From Bacteroidota bacterium (lineage in GTDB: Bacteria > Bacteroidota > Bacteroidia > Cytophagales > Cyclobacteriaceae), in the NCBI GenBank assembly GCA_023428695.1, contig JAEYWY010000030.1:124001-188000 (forward strand): 64,000 bases of DNA, given 5' to 3'. The position numbers and the translations under genes are program-made. Below are positions 1 to 8,518 of the stretch, in pieces. The stretch's first letter is position 1. Each line of letters opens with the position of its first letter. The notes under the pieces are model-generated. The model was not told the origin of the DNA. It worked only from the letters and a program-made list of their open reading frames with translations, and made no database searches.

Positions 1-159
1 TGTTTCATACTTATCGCCAACACTGCTTTTGGTTTCATTTCCGGCGGATGATCTCAAATCCCCTATAAGCTGCTGAAGTTCAACGATATCCTGTTTTACA
101 AGATGCGTGAGATACTGATGAAGGCTCTTTTTGAAAAGGAATAACTCTTGGGCGTGCAT
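1..159 (-). CDS. GreA/GreB-like small protein, N-terminal 53 residues (runs off window)
   Basis: An open frame on the minus strand begins with ATG at 159 and stays open to the window edge. The 53 visible residues start MHAQELFLFKKSL and end with the stretch NETKSSVGDKYET. A coiled-coil-like helix followed by an ETKSSxGDKYET segment is typical of a short GreA/GreB-related family common in Bacteroidota, whose members are often annotated as transcription elongation factor-like. No C-terminal FKBP-like domain can be seen because the gene is cut. It is the last of three minus-strand genes here and lies 32 bases beyond the stop codon of the small lipoprotein gene. Family assignment is from memory of the motif; the role in transcription is inference. 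Confidence 0.6.
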   Translation of the reverse strand, partial: MHAQELFLFKKSLHQYLTHLVKQDIVELQQLIGDLRSSAGNETKSSVGDKYET

Positions 160-191
160 ACGCCAACATAGGAAAAATTCAGTTCAGGTAA

Positions 192-356
192 CTAACGTTT
201 GAAAATCTTTCTGGCTATGATCGCGATCAGAACGACGACGAAAATCACAATGAACATCCCAACATACACGCCCGCTCCAAAGATATCACCAATGACTTCG
301 CAGCCCGAAAGACCTGTAGCTAACGCCAATATCAAAAGATGATTGAGTTGTCTCAT
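192..356 (-). CDS. Small putative lipoprotein with one membrane helix (54 aa)
   Basis: The 54-residue product starts MRQLNHLLILALATGLSGC, which reads as a signal peptide ending in a lipobox (GLSGC). A strongly hydrophobic helix follows (residues about 29-48, rich in Val, Ile and Phe), with a basic tail ending RKIFKR. This layout is seen in many tiny Bacteroidota membrane lipoproteins of unknown function. The frame is open upstream to 530, but that extension overlaps the terminator and the end of the PKD esterase gene, so the ATG at 356 was chosen. Its own promoter is not obvious. No function can be given. Confidence 0.55.
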   Translation of the reverse strand: MRQLNHLLILALATGLSGCEVIGDIFGAGVYVGMFIVIFVVVLIAIIARKIFKR

Positions 357-379
357 TTTGGTTTTTGGTGATACCGGAT

Positions 380-403
380 AAAAAAAGAGGCCATGACGGC
401 CTC
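380..403 (-). terminator. Rho-independent terminator of the PKD esterase gene
   Basis: Read on the minus strand, a GAGGCC / GGCCTC stem with the 5-base loop GTCAT is followed directly by seven T residues. It lies about 30 bases past the stop codon of the large esterase gene and separates it from the 54-residue lipoprotein gene. Confidence 0.8.
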
Positions 404-432
404 CTGTTTCGTTTGAATAAAATGTCAGTCCC

Positions 433-3400
433 TTATTGCGCTCGAACCATAATCTTACCGGCCTTGATTCGTTTGCCTTCCGCCAGAATATGGTATATGT
501 ACAATCCCGGATTGGAGAACACACGATCAAATGCTTCTTTATCCCAGCGTCCTTTGAAGATCAGTTCACCTCTGTCATTAAATACGACAACTCCGAACTT
601 CTCCGGCGTTGGAATGCGACCAGCCGCCAGATCGATATTGCCAAACGGTTCTCCCGAATCAGGATCGGGCACCTCCGGCTCTTCAACGATAGGGGTGTTA
701 ACTTCAATATCAGCGGGCTGTTCAACGATAATGGTGACCTGGCCCGTGGCAGTGCGTCCTGTGTTGTCTCTGACTTCCAGTTCAAATACAATCACTCCTG
801 GAACGAGATCCTTTATTGTTGCGCTGGGCTCGTATCCATTCTCAATTACCACCGGCACTCCGGATACCTGAGTCCAGGAATAAGCCACGATGTCGCCGAA
901 ATCACTATTGGCAATTCCATTAAGTTCTACTTCGGGCACATCCGCGGGAACCGTCAGATCGTCACCGACATCAACGATGATTTTTTTGTCCTGACTCGTA
1001 TCGGTATTTCCACCATTATCCGGTTGTTCGGTTTTGTCTTGCTCACCCTTGTCGTTTGCCGTTTCTTCAGCCGGTTTCACCACAACCTTTATTTCGTCGA
1101 AAGCGGTCAGTCCTTTTTCGCAGGTCGCGGTGAGCCGGAAGATGTAACTTCCCTCCTGCAAATCTCTGATTGTAACCGACGCTGAACTTTGATTGCTCAT
1201 CGTTACCGTTTCGCCGGATTGTTTGCTCCATTTCAAAGACTTGATTGCCCTGCCTTTTGCGTCGGCAGACCCATTGAGGACAACGTGGTCACGCGGAAGC
1301 GTAATCGATTTGTCGCTGCCAGCATTTACTACCGGGGCGTCGAACTTCTGTTCATTTACCTTTAGCAGAATGTCATCCGAAGCTGCAGCGCCATCGTCAT
1401 CCTTTACCGTTAGCCGGAAGACGTAACTTCCCGGAGCAAATCCCCTGACAGTAAGTTTGGACTGATTAGCACCTGCAATTTCCACTTCGCCACCTGATAC
1501 CTGTTTCCACGCAAAGGACATGATCTCGCCGTCTTCATCGGTGCCGATGCCTTCCAGGACAATCTGTTCAACATCAGCAGTAGTAACGACGTCCTTTCCC
1601 GCGTTCGCAACGGGAGGCTTATTTGCCGGAGGTCGTACCGTAATCTGCACGTCATCTTTTGCAGCGAGGCCCTGGTCACTCTTCACTTCCAGGCGAAAAA
1701 CGTAGACACCCTCTTCCAGCTCTTTGACTTCAGTTTCCGGCACAGAAGCATCAACAATAACCGCTTTTCCACCGGATATTTTTGACCATCGGTAAGTTGC
1801 TATCGAACCAGATTCGACCTTGCCGGATCCCTTCAGCACCGCCGTATTCCCGGGAAGCTGTATTGTTTGATCTTTTCCCGCGTCTGCAACCGGTGGTTTT
1901 GCGTCCTCATTTACAATCACCATGACGTCATCGGAGCCTGTTGCGTCTTTGTCGTCTTTAACCGTCAGCCGGAAAACATATTTCCCTGCTTTAAACCCTG
2001 AAATCGTCAGGTCTTTTGTTTCGGCGTTTTTCATCGTTACGGATCCGCCCGAAATTTTGGTCCAGGTGTACGAAACAACAGAACCATCACTGTCTGCCGC
2101 CTTTCCGTTTAAAACAAAAGACGACATCGTCGATTTAATTGAACGATCATCACCTGCGTCGGCAACGGGAGGGCTATTGCGATCTGCTTCCAGTACCGTA
2201 ACAAGGACTTCATCGCTGGCGCCCAATCCGCGATCACTTTCGGCATACAGGCGGAATTTGTATTTCCCCGGCTTGAGGCCTTTGACGCTCAACTCCCGTG
2301 TGTTTTCGCCGGAGAGGGTAACGTCTGCTCCGTCAACCTTTGACCATTTGTATTTGCTTATCTCTCCATTTTCGACGGTAACGGTCCCGGTGAGAAGTGT
2401 TGCAGTCTCCGGCATCTTTATGACCTTGTCTTTCCCAGCGTCTACAACGGGAGGTTTATCCGCTCGCTGTACCGTTATGTTGACCTGATCGGTGCCCTGT
2501 GCGCCGTCGTCGTCAGTTACCGTCAACCGGAACGTATACTTTCCTTCACCGTACTCTGATAACTTCAATTCAGGGCTGTTTGCCCCTTCCATCTTAAGCG
2601 TGGCTCCGGAAGTCTGACTCCACTTGTAAGATGCGATCTTTCCGTCTTCGTCGCTGCCCGATCCTTTCAGCACCAGCGATTTTGTTGAAGCATCGATTGT
2701 CTGATCCTTGCCTGCATTCGCGACCGGCGGCTTATTGGTATCAGCTTTTCGCACAGTGACGTCCACATCATCTGAAGCCGATTGATTTTTATCTGTTTTT
2801 ACCGTGAGGCGAAAACGGTATTTTCCTTCCGTCAAATTCTTGACGGTGAGCTCAGGCGTCTTGTCATTCGACAACTCTGCCTGTCCCCCTTCGATCTTTG
2901 TCCACACATAACTGGTTATCTTCCCGTCCTGAGCCCTGCCTTCACCTTCCAGAACAACTGAATTCTGCGGCAGCTGAATCGTCTTGTCGGAGCCCGCATT
3001 TACAACGGGTGGGTTAGCTGCTGCTTCAACTTTGATCGTTACTTCATCGGATCCCTTTGCCCCCCGATTATCAGCCACAGTCAGTTTAAGCCGGTATGTC
3101 CCTTCGCTGAATCCGGATATTTCGACATCTTTTGAGTTCGCATTTGACAATTGAATGTCTCCCCCGGATACTTTTGTCCAGGTGTATGATATAATCGTCC
3201 CATCTGCATCTTTGCCGGATCCGTTAATGACGAGCTTTTTGGTATCGGCAGTGATCGTTTTGTCCGGACCGGCATCCGCGACAGGCGCAGCATTTTCCTG
3301 TGGCTTGTCGGAAACGTCATTCTTATACGACATGAACCATTCATACACATTCGGATTGTGAACACTGTGATCAGGCCGGTATGCCCTCTCCCATGCGTCA

Positions 3401-4074
3401 TGCTTTACGCCTTTATAAATGCTCAGTTTTGCGCGAGGATTGGGATTGTAATTATTGATCGCATTCACCATATCGACGCTTCGTGAATACGGAACAACAT
3501 TATCGGCGTCGCCGTGAAATGCCCACACCGGCAGGTTTTCATCGGCGATGGCTTTTGCTTTGGAGGTGCTACCGCCGCCACAAACCGGAGCTGCGGCCGC
3601 AAAAATTTCAGGATATTGTTGAATCATGGTCCAGGTTCCGTACCCCCCCATACTCAGACCAGTAATGTAAATCCTGCTCTTATCAACACGTAGCGTTTTT
3701 TGTACGTGTTCCAGTACCTCCATCACGTACGACGTTGGCCAGCCACCGTAATTTGATTTAAGCTGAGGCGAAATAAGTATGAATGGAAACTTTGTTCCCT
3801 TTCTGACATGCATGGGCGGACCAAGTTTGGCAAGTTTTGCTTCGCCTTCCTTTAATTTTTTGGGATCGGTGCTGTTGGGTCCTTTCTCGCCTTTGCCGTG
3901 CAGGAAAATTACAAGGGGGTAATCTTTCGAATTTGAGTTGTATCCGTCAGGAAGATACTCAAGGTAGCCGATTACGGATTTCGAGGTAGTCTTAAAAACC
4001 TGCTGCGCGAAACTGTCACCTGACACCAGTGACAAAACCAGAAAAAAAGTGAGGAGTAGTAAAGATCTTATCAT
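433..4074 (-). CDS. Secreted esterase/depolymerase-like hydrolase with nine PKD domains
   Basis: A 1213-residue secreted protein. Residues 1-24 form a signal peptide (MIRSLLLLTFF to SFAQ). Residues about 25-255 are an alpha/beta hydrolase of the feruloyl esterase/PHB depolymerase-like group: the nucleophile elbow GLSMGGYG puts Ser at about 141, with Asp at about 189 (FHGDAD) and His at about 225 (VKHDAW). Nine PKD-type beta-sandwich repeats follow (about 262-1115). The last 65 residues (VVVFNDRGELIFKG, then GLYIYHI and GKIMVRAQ) resemble a T9SS C-terminal sorting domain, so export through T9SS to the surface is likely. A GTG start 36 bases upstream is possible, but the ATG at 4074 places the signal peptide at the N-terminus. 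The substrate is unknown; polysaccharide-linked esters are plausible. Confidence 0.88.
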   Translation of the reverse strand: MIRSLLLLTFFLVLSLVSGDSFAQQVFKTTSKSVIGYLEYLPDGYNSNSKDYPLVIFLHGKGEKGPNSTDPKKLKEGEAKLAKLGPPMHVRKGTKFPFILISPQLKSNYGGWPTSYVMEVLEHVQKTLRVDKSRIYITGLSMGGYGTWTMIQQYPEIFAAAAPVCGGGSTSKAKAIADENLPVWAFHGDADNVVPYSRSVDMVNAINNYNPNPRAKLSIYKGVKHDAWERAYRPDHSVHNPNVYEWFMSYKNDVSDKPQENAAPVADAGPDKTITADTKKLVINGSGKDADGTIISYTWTKVSGGDIQLSNANSKDVEISGFSEGTYRLKLTVADNRGAKGSDEVTIKVEAAANPPVVNAGSDKTIQLPQNSVVLEGEGRAQDGKITSYVWTKIEGGQAELSNDKTPELTVKNLTEGKYRFRLTVKTDKNQSASDDVDVTVRKADTNKPPVANAGKDQTIDASTKSLVLKGSGSDEDGKIASYKWSQTSGATLKMEGANSPELKLSEYGEGKYTFRLTVTDDDGAQGTDQVNITVQRADKPPVVDAGKDKVIKMPETATLLTGTVTVENGEISKYKWSKVDGADVTLSGENTRELSVKGLKPGKYKFRLYAESDRGLGASDEVLVTVLEADRNSPPVADAGDDRSIKSTMSSFVLNGKAADSDGSVVSYTWTKISGGSVTMKNAETKDLTISGFKAGKYVFRLTVKDDKDATGSDDVMVIVNEDAKPPVADAGKDQTIQLPGNTAVLKGSGKVESGSIATYRWSKISGGKAVIVDASVPETEVKELEEGVYVFRLEVKSDQGLAAKDDVQITVRPPANKPPVANAGKDVVTTADVEQIVLEGIGTDEDGEIMSFAWKQVSGGEVEIAGANQSKLTVRGFAPGSYVFRLTVKDDDGAAASDDILLKVNEQKFDAPVVNAGSDKSITLPRDHVVLNGSADAKGRAIKSLKWSKQSGETVTMSNQSSASVTIRDLQEGSYIFRLTATCEKGLTAFDEIKVVVKPAEETANDKGEQDKTEQPDNGGNTDTSQDKKIIVDVGDDLTVPADVPEVELNGIANSDFGDIVAYSWTQVSGVPVVIENGYEPSATIKDLVPGVIVFELEVRDNTGRTATGQVTIIVEQPADIEVNTPIVEEPEVPDPDSGEPFGNIDLAAGRIPTPEKFGVVVFNDRGELIFKGRWDKEAFDRVFSNPGLYIYHILAEGKRIKAGKIMVRAQ
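715..3285 (-). repeat. Nine tandem PKD repeats of two alternating types
   Basis: Each repeat is about 90 residues and opens with a PPVaxAGxD motif. Nine openings can be counted: APVADAGPD, PPVVNAGSD, PPVANAGKD, PPVVDAGKD, PPVADAGDD, PPVADAGKD, PPVANAGKD, APVVNAGSD and the divergent IIVDVGDD. Odd-numbered copies carry a DxDG or related acidic motif in the first half and an RLTVxDDxGAxGSD-like end. Even-numbered copies carry an LP motif after the opening, lack DxDG, and end in a basic or Ser/Gly-rich SDxGLxAxD version. The alternation suggests growth by duplication of a two-domain unit. Confidence 0.85.
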
Positions 4075-4524
4075 GCTTAGCCGCTTTTTACTATGTGGAA
4101 TCACTTCCACAAAGGGACTTAACTCGTGCTTAGAATGATTAAATGAGACGCTAAAGACAGGGCAAAGGTGGTATTGTTACTTCATGCGATGGACTGGTTT
4201 AGGTGGAACGTTCAGGGCCTAAGCTGATTTTGGTAGCAGCTTTAGATTAACATGGCGTGAAGAAACTTCAATCGTTGTCGAAATCCGCAGGAGAAACGGT
4301 GAACGGACAATGAAAACGATGAAGCTGTGTACCAGACGGGGCTTGAATGCATGCGCTAGCGAGCGACTTATGTAACAGACTGTCAGCTTGTTAATCCGCG
4401 ACGCGCTGCAATGCCTAAATTTTTCATCAATTCACTTACTAATTTATTTAGATATTTTAATATACTTGTGCCATTAATATTAGTTATGAACGCTCGTGCT
4501 GTTCAGGGGAGACAATTCAGCGAA
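4075..4524. other. Intergenic region between divergent genes
   Basis: About 450 bases with no convincing gene. It must hold the promoters for the esterase (minus) and for the small plus-strand genes. A short inverted repeat (AAGCTG with CAGCTT, near 4221-4242) is visible. An AT-rich tract at 4440-4485 includes TATACTTG at 4461-4468, one mismatch from the Bacteroidota -7 element TAnnTTTG; no clear -33 TTTG was found at the right spacing. An open frame from 4411 runs into the next gene, but its first 25 codons look like AT-rich non-coding sequence. Confidence 0.5.
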
Positions 4525-4761
4525 ATGCACATTACAAAAACATGGGAAGAACTTCATGAGCGCTTTGGTTTTGATCTGCGGGCCTGGAAGAAAAAATTTA
4601 ATGATTACCTGATGAAACAGCCGCGTGAGACGGACATCGTTTCAGCGTTCTTCCGGTTTGGCAACGACCGGATCAATCCGCTGCTGAATGAAATTCTTGG
4701 TCGCTCATCAGGTTTTCCCACTTTCCAGCGTTTTACTGAGTATGTAGTCACAAAGCATTAA
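4525..4761 (+). CDS. Hypothetical protein, 78 aa
   Basis: Not recognised. The predicted product begins MHITKTWEELHERFGFDLR and is rich in charged and aromatic residues, with predicted helices and no signal peptide or membrane segment, so it is probably cytoplasmic. GGGGAG about 13 bases before this ATG could serve as a ribosome site. Alternative ATGs are at 4486 and 4411; the latter would add a hydrophobic stretch (FNILVPLILV) encoded by AT-rich sequence unlike the rest of the gene. The next gene starts 18 bases downstream on the same strand, so the two are probably co-transcribed. No function can be assigned. Confidence 0.5.
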   Translation: MHITKTWEELHERFGFDLRAWKKKFNDYLMKQPRETDIVSAFFRFGNDRINPLLNEILGRSSGFPTFQRFTEYVVTKH

Positions 4762-4779
4762 CCAAACCCTCTAATCGAT

Positions 4780-5115
4780 ATGGAACCCCGGACTTTTTCA
4801 ACTACAAAATGGTCGAATGAAAACATTATCGACCTGATTCGAAAACTGCGCAACGATCTGATTAAGGACTTCCTCGACGAACGATATCTCAAAGAATACC
4901 TTCACCGGCAATTCGCCCTGCGCGAGATTCCGCTGGTCAGGATTGAGTTCATCAAGGCTGCCCTCAAGGAATTACTTATTTCACCTGTCGATACGCATCA
5001 TTACAGGCTGATCATCGACGAGATCCGTGAAAATGATTCCGCGTCGTTGTCTGAAGGGAATGATGCGCTTTTCTTCAAGGAAATTGACGGCGTGCTGCGA
5101 AAACACTTGTTTTGA
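4780..5115 (+). CDS. Hypothetical protein, 111 aa
   Basis: Not recognised. The product (MEPRTFSTTKWSNENIIDL onward) is mostly charged amphipathic helix with many Leu, Ile, Arg, Asp and Glu residues. It has no signal peptide, membrane segment or recognisable catalytic motif. It lies 18 bases after the preceding small gene and 50 bases before the AI-2E-type permease. Its helical character and coupling to another small soluble protein would suit a partner or adaptor role, but that is speculation. Confidence 0.6.
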   Translation: MEPRTFSTTKWSNENIIDLIRKLRNDLIKDFLDERYLKEYLHRQFALREIPLVRIEFIKAALKELLISPVDTHHYRLIIDEIRENDSASLSEGNDALFFKEIDGVLRKHLF

Positions 5116-5141
5116 ACGTGCTGGTACATAGTTTATAGCAA

Positions 5142-5161
5142 AAGGGGTATTCACTCCCCTT
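5142..5161. other. Small hairpin just before the permease start codon
   Basis: AAGGGG and CCCCTT form a 6-bp stem around an 8-base loop, ending four bases before the ATG at 5166. There is no T-tract, so it is unlikely to be an intrinsic terminator. It could mask the translation start of the permease gene or be chance. Confidence 0.3.
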
Positions 5162-5165
5162 CGCT

Positions 5166-6251
5166 ATGGTCAATACCACACTTCCCTTTTACGCAAGGCT
5201 TTGTTTCAATCTTTTGAGCGTTTCGATCCTTGCCGCAATCCTCTACCTGGGCCAGAGTATTCTTGTACCGTTCTTTTTTTCCGTTCTTCTGGCTACGCTG
5301 TTGTTGCCTGTGACTAACCGTTTACAACGATGGAAAATACCAAAGGTGCCTGCGATCCTGCTTGCAATCTTCATTTCGCTCGCAGTGCTCGCCGGAGTCA
5401 TCTACTTCCTTTCCGCGCAGATCTCCAACTTTTTGCAAGACATCGATACGATCCGGGAACGAATTGTTAGCCTGTTCAATGACCTCCAGAAATGGATATA
5501 TAAACAGTTTAACATAAGCCAGTTCCGTCAGGACCAATACATCGAAGACACCAAGGAAAACATCAAGGATTCCGGACCCGGATTTGTCGGGAAAACCGTC
5601 GGAACGATAACTGAAAGCCTTTCATATCTGGTATTTCTTCCCGTATACACATTCCTGATTCTCTACTACAAGGACCTGATTCGCAGATTTTTTATCGGCG
5701 TTTTCGGTAATGCCGAGCCACGCAAAGTCGGCAAGGTGCTGTATCAGGCCCGCACCATCGGTCGCGACTATGTACTCGGACTTCTCATAGACATGAGCAT
5801 CGTCTTCGTATTGAACAGTATTGGTTTCCTGATTTTAGGAATCAAGTATCCGATATTTCTTGCTTTGGTCGGAGCGATTTTGAATCTTATCCCTTACATC
5901 GGAATGTTGATCGCGAATGTGTTCACCGTTCTGATCACCATCGTCAGTTCAGAGAACCCAAGCGATGCAATCTGGGCAGCGGTCATTCTTGCCGTTGTTC
6001 AGTTTATTGATAACAATTTTCTAATCCCAATGATCGTCGGAAACAAAGTGAGAATAAATGCGCTGGTTACAATCATTGGCGTGGTCGTTGGCGGCACCCT
6101 CTGTGGTGTCGGTGGAATGTTTCTGGCCATACCAGCTGTTGCGACGATGAAAGTGGTTTTTGACAACGTCGCCGAACTTAAACCCTGGGGTATGCTTCTG
6201 GGCGACGACGTCAAAGGCGGGAAAACCAAAAAAACAAAACCGGTAGTCTGA
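5166..6251 (+). CDS. AI-2E family transporter (PerM/TqsA/YdiK-type permease)
   Basis: A 361-residue polytopic inner-membrane protein. Hydrophobic segments occur near residues 10-45 and 60-85, a central soluble part with amphipathic helices lies at about 90-150, and four or five more membrane helices follow to about 335. The C-terminal block reading IPMIVGNKVRINALVTII then GGMFLAIPA matches the conserved PxxxGxxxxxxPlxxxxxxxxGG...G..G.....P signature of the AI-2E exporter family. Length is normal. Members export autoinducer-2 or, in some cases, act as Na+/H+ antiporters; the substrate here cannot be told from sequence. The Nudix gene starts five bases after its stop, suggesting co-transcription. 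The C-terminus is Lys-rich (GGKTKKTKPVV). Confidence 0.88.
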   Translation: MVNTTLPFYARLCFNLLSVSILAAILYLGQSILVPFFFSVLLATLLLPVTNRLQRWKIPKVPAILLAIFISLAVLAGVIYFLSAQISNFLQDIDTIRERIVSLFNDLQKWIYKQFNISQFRQDQYIEDTKENIKDSGPGFVGKTVGTITESLSYLVFLPVYTFLILYYKDLIRRFFIGVFGNAEPRKVGKVLYQARTIGRDYVLGLLIDMSIVFVLNSIGFLILGIKYPIFLALVGAILNLIPYIGMLIANVFTVLITIVSSENPSDAIWAAVILAVVQFIDNNFLIPMIVGNKVRINALVTIIGVVVGGTLCGVGGMFLAIPAVATMKVVFDNVAELKPWGMLLGDDVKGGKTKKTKPVV

Positions 6252-6256
6252 GAGCC

Positions 6257-6730
6257 ATGGCGCAAACATCCACTGGTTTATTAATGACACGAACACGTGA
6301 AGGGCAGCCTCAGTTTTTCCTGGTACATCCCGGCGGACCTTTTTTCAGAAAACGTGACGAAGGTATCTGGACGATACCCAAAGGTCTTGTCAATCCCGGT
6401 GAAGACTTGTTAGCATGTGCGATACGCGAGTTCAACGAGGAAACCGGGATCGTTCCTCAGGGACCGTTTATTTCATTGGAATCCACGCGAATGAAGAGCG
6501 GGAAGATCATACATGCATGGATGTTCGAAGGCGAATGGGACGAAGAATCCGGCATTACGAGTAACCAATTTGCATTGGAATGGCCACCGGGATCTGGCAA
6601 GACTATTCAGGTAACTGAAGCAGACAAAGCCATTTGGGCCGACCTCAACGAGGCGCGAAGACTCATCCACGCGAGCCAGCTGCCGTTCCTGGACCGCGCC
6701 GTTGATATAAAATCAACCCAGGCCAAATAG
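6257..6730 (+). CDS. Nudix hydrolase (Ap4A-hydrolase/MutT-like)
   Basis: A 157-residue cytoplasmic pyrophosphohydrolase. The full Nudix box is present at residues 43-65 (G43, E49, R57-E58, E61-E62, G64) and matches GX5EX7REUXEEXGU, which binds the catalytic metal. Upstream residues GIWTIPKG and the C-terminal ADLNEARRLI...PFLDRAV are typical of diadenosine tetraphosphate hydrolase-like Nudix proteins. The probable substrate is therefore a dinucleoside polyphosphate or related nucleotide, although Nudix specificity is poorly predictable. It follows the permease by five bases. Its last 18 bases overlap, tail to tail, the 3' end of the HAD phosphatase on the opposite strand. Confidence 0.88.
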   Translation: MAQTSTGLLMTRTREGQPQFFLVHPGGPFFRKRDEGIWTIPKGLVNPGEDLLACAIREFNEETGIVPQGPFISLESTRMKSGKIIHAWMFEGEWDEESGITSNQFALEWPPGSGKTIQVTEADKAIWADLNEARRLIHASQLPFLDRAVDIKSTQAK

Positions 6731-7537
6731 TTCTTCCAACGCCCGGGCTACTCCATCCTGTTTCCCGGCGTGAGTGACGGCCGATGCAACCGCCTTAACT
6801 TCAACAAGTGCATTTTCCACAGCAACGCCGTGTCCGGACATTCTTAACAACTCAATATCATTATAATTATCTCCGAATGAGACCACATCGGCCATAGCAA
6901 GTTTGCTTTCATTTAACAGGAGTTCCAGCGCCTGCCCTTTCGATATCGATGCGGGTGCCAACTCCAGGTATGTTGGCCGCGATCGATACACGTGTATATC
7001 ATCAGAGAGTTTTTCATTCAGGATGCGTCCGAGTTCGTGAATATCCGCTTCGGATCCCATACACATGACCTTGTGAGCACCTTTTCCTTCCGCCTCCCAT
7101 TGTGAAAGAGTCTGACTCGGTGAAGCTATCAGCGGCGAGACCTTCGTGATCGTCGCCTCACGGTCGGCCCAGGAGTCAAACGATGGAGCATACCACTCGT
7201 CCTTATGGAAAAGACTTACGTGAATCGAAGGTGCCGATTGTTCCAGTATAGCCTGAACTACACTAAGCGGGATCTGTTCATCGTTTGCAACGCGGGTATT
7301 ACCATCGGGAAGGTACTGAACGACATACCCACCGTTGTATGCAATAATGGGATGACGCTCGAGGCCGAGTTCCGTCTGTAGATGGCGCATCGCCGCAGGC
7401 ATGCGCGAGGACGCAAGTACAACAAGGACGTCGTCAGGAAGTTTCCTGAAAACATTGATCGTTCGCGACGACAGCTGACGGTTGTGATCCAGTAACGTAC
7501 CGTCAATGTCGGTGCATACTACCTTGAAAGTTTTCAT
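6713..7537 (-). CDS. Cof-type HAD-IIB family phosphatase
   Basis: A 274-residue HAD-superfamily hydrolase of the Cof/YbiV type. Motif I is CTDIDGTLLD near residues 8-17 (nucleophile Asp and acid/base Asp), motif II is the Ser in LASSRMP, motif III is a Lys in ISKGQAL, and motif IV is SFGDNYNDIELL. The large cap between about 85 and 195 is of the IIB type. Such enzymes dephosphorylate sugar phosphates, FMN/PLP or similar small metabolites. Its start codon overlaps the metF stop by one base, so it is the last gene of the SAM-riboswitch operon, which hints at a role near PLP, flavin or one-carbon metabolism. That link is inference. Confidence 0.88.
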   Translation of the reverse strand: MKTFKVVCTDIDGTLLDHNRQLSSRTINVFRKLPDDVLVVLASSRMPAAMRHLQTELGLERHPIIAYNGGYVVQYLPDGNTRVANDEQIPLSVVQAILEQSAPSIHVSLFHKDEWYAPSFDSWADREATITKVSPLIASPSQTLSQWEAEGKGAHKVMCMGSEADIHELGRILNEKLSDDIHVYRSRPTYLELAPASISKGQALELLLNESKLAMADVVSFGDNYNDIELLRMSGHGVAVENALVEVKAVASAVTHAGKQDGVARALEELFGLG

Positions 7538-8493
7538 CAGAAGAGTTCGCGTGCTATTCGATAGATAGGATCCGACTTACCCATAGAGTAGTAATGGAGC
7601 GTGGGTACTCCGCGCTCCATGAGTTCGCGCGACTGCTCAACACACCACTTAATGCCAACTTCCTTAACCGCGGCATTGTCGCGACATTTCTCAACCTCAT
7701 CTGCGAGCTCCTCAGGAATATCGATATGGAAAGTTGTTGGCAAAATACTCACCTGACTCTTTGTCGTGATGGGTTTGATTCCGGGTATAATCGGAACCGT
7801 GATACCAGCTTCGCGACATCTGTCAACAAAATCAAAAAAGACCTTGTTATTAAAGAACATCTGTGTAACGATGTATTCCGCACCGAGGTCAACCTTCAGT
7901 TTCAGGTATTTGAGATCGGTCTTGAGATTTGGAGCAGCAAAATGTTTTTCCGGGTAGCCGGCCACACCAATACAAAAATTCGTCGGCGTTGTATTTTGAA
8001 TATCTTCATCCAGGTACCTGCCCTGATTCATATTCACAACCTGTTCCAAAAGCTCCGACGCATATTTGTGACCGTCAGGCTCGGGAACAAACCGGCCTTC
8101 GTTCTTTATGCCATCGCCTTGCAGTACAAGCACGTTATCGATCCCGAGAAAATGAAGGTCGATGAGTGCGTTTTCAGTTTCTTCGCGATTGAAGCCACCA
8201 CATATTATGTGTGGTACCGTATCGATCTTATAGTGATTTTGAATTGCCGCACAAATACCGACAGTCCCGGGACGTTTACGCGTGGAGCGTTTCTCCAGCA
8301 AACCACCCTCCTTCTTTTTGTAAACGTACTCTTCACGATGGTACGTAACATCAATAAATGGAGGTTTGAACTCCATCAAGGGATCCATATTGTCAAATAG
8401 ATTGCGGATATTCTCACCTTTTAACGGCGGGAGAATCTCGATGGTAAAAAGTGTTTTACCATTTGCATTCCTGATATGATCGATGACTTTCAT
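7537..8493 (-). CDS. metF: 5,10-methylenetetrahydrofolate reductase
   Basis: A 318-residue flavoprotein that reduces methylene-THF to methyl-THF, the methyl donor for MetH. The TIM-barrel motifs are visible: FTIEILPP near residue 20 (the Glu equivalent to E. coli Glu28), DVTYH, HIICGGFNREE, and NVLVLQGD near residue 125 (FAD-binding Asp region). The product FCIGVAGYPEKH and the QMFFN segment are also family hallmarks. Length is normal for bacterial MetF. It lies 25 bases downstream of the metH C-terminal gene and overlaps the HAD phosphatase gene by one base, so it is within the SAM-riboswitch operon. Confidence 0.96.
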   Translation of the reverse strand: MKVIDHIRNANGKTLFTIEILPPLKGENIRNLFDNMDPLMEFKPPFIDVTYHREEYVYKKKEGGLLEKRSTRKRPGTVGICAAIQNHYKIDTVPHIICGGFNREETENALIDLHFLGIDNVLVLQGDGIKNEGRFVPEPDGHKYASELLEQVVNMNQGRYLDEDIQNTTPTNFCIGVAGYPEKHFAAPNLKTDLKYLKLKVDLGAEYIVTQMFFNNKVFFDFVDRCREAGITVPIIPGIKPITTKSQVSILPTTFHIDIPEELADEVEKCRDNAAVKEVGIKWCVEQSRELMERGVPTLHYYSMGKSDPIYRIARELF

Positions 8494-8518
8494 CGTACGT
8501 AGTTCAAATTAATACCGG

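Noticed and set aside
7594..8400. 268-codon open frame antisense to metF
   Set aside because: It lies wholly within metF, which is a clear family member, and its translation shows no domain or plausible composition. Other long antisense frames over metH were rejected for the same reason.
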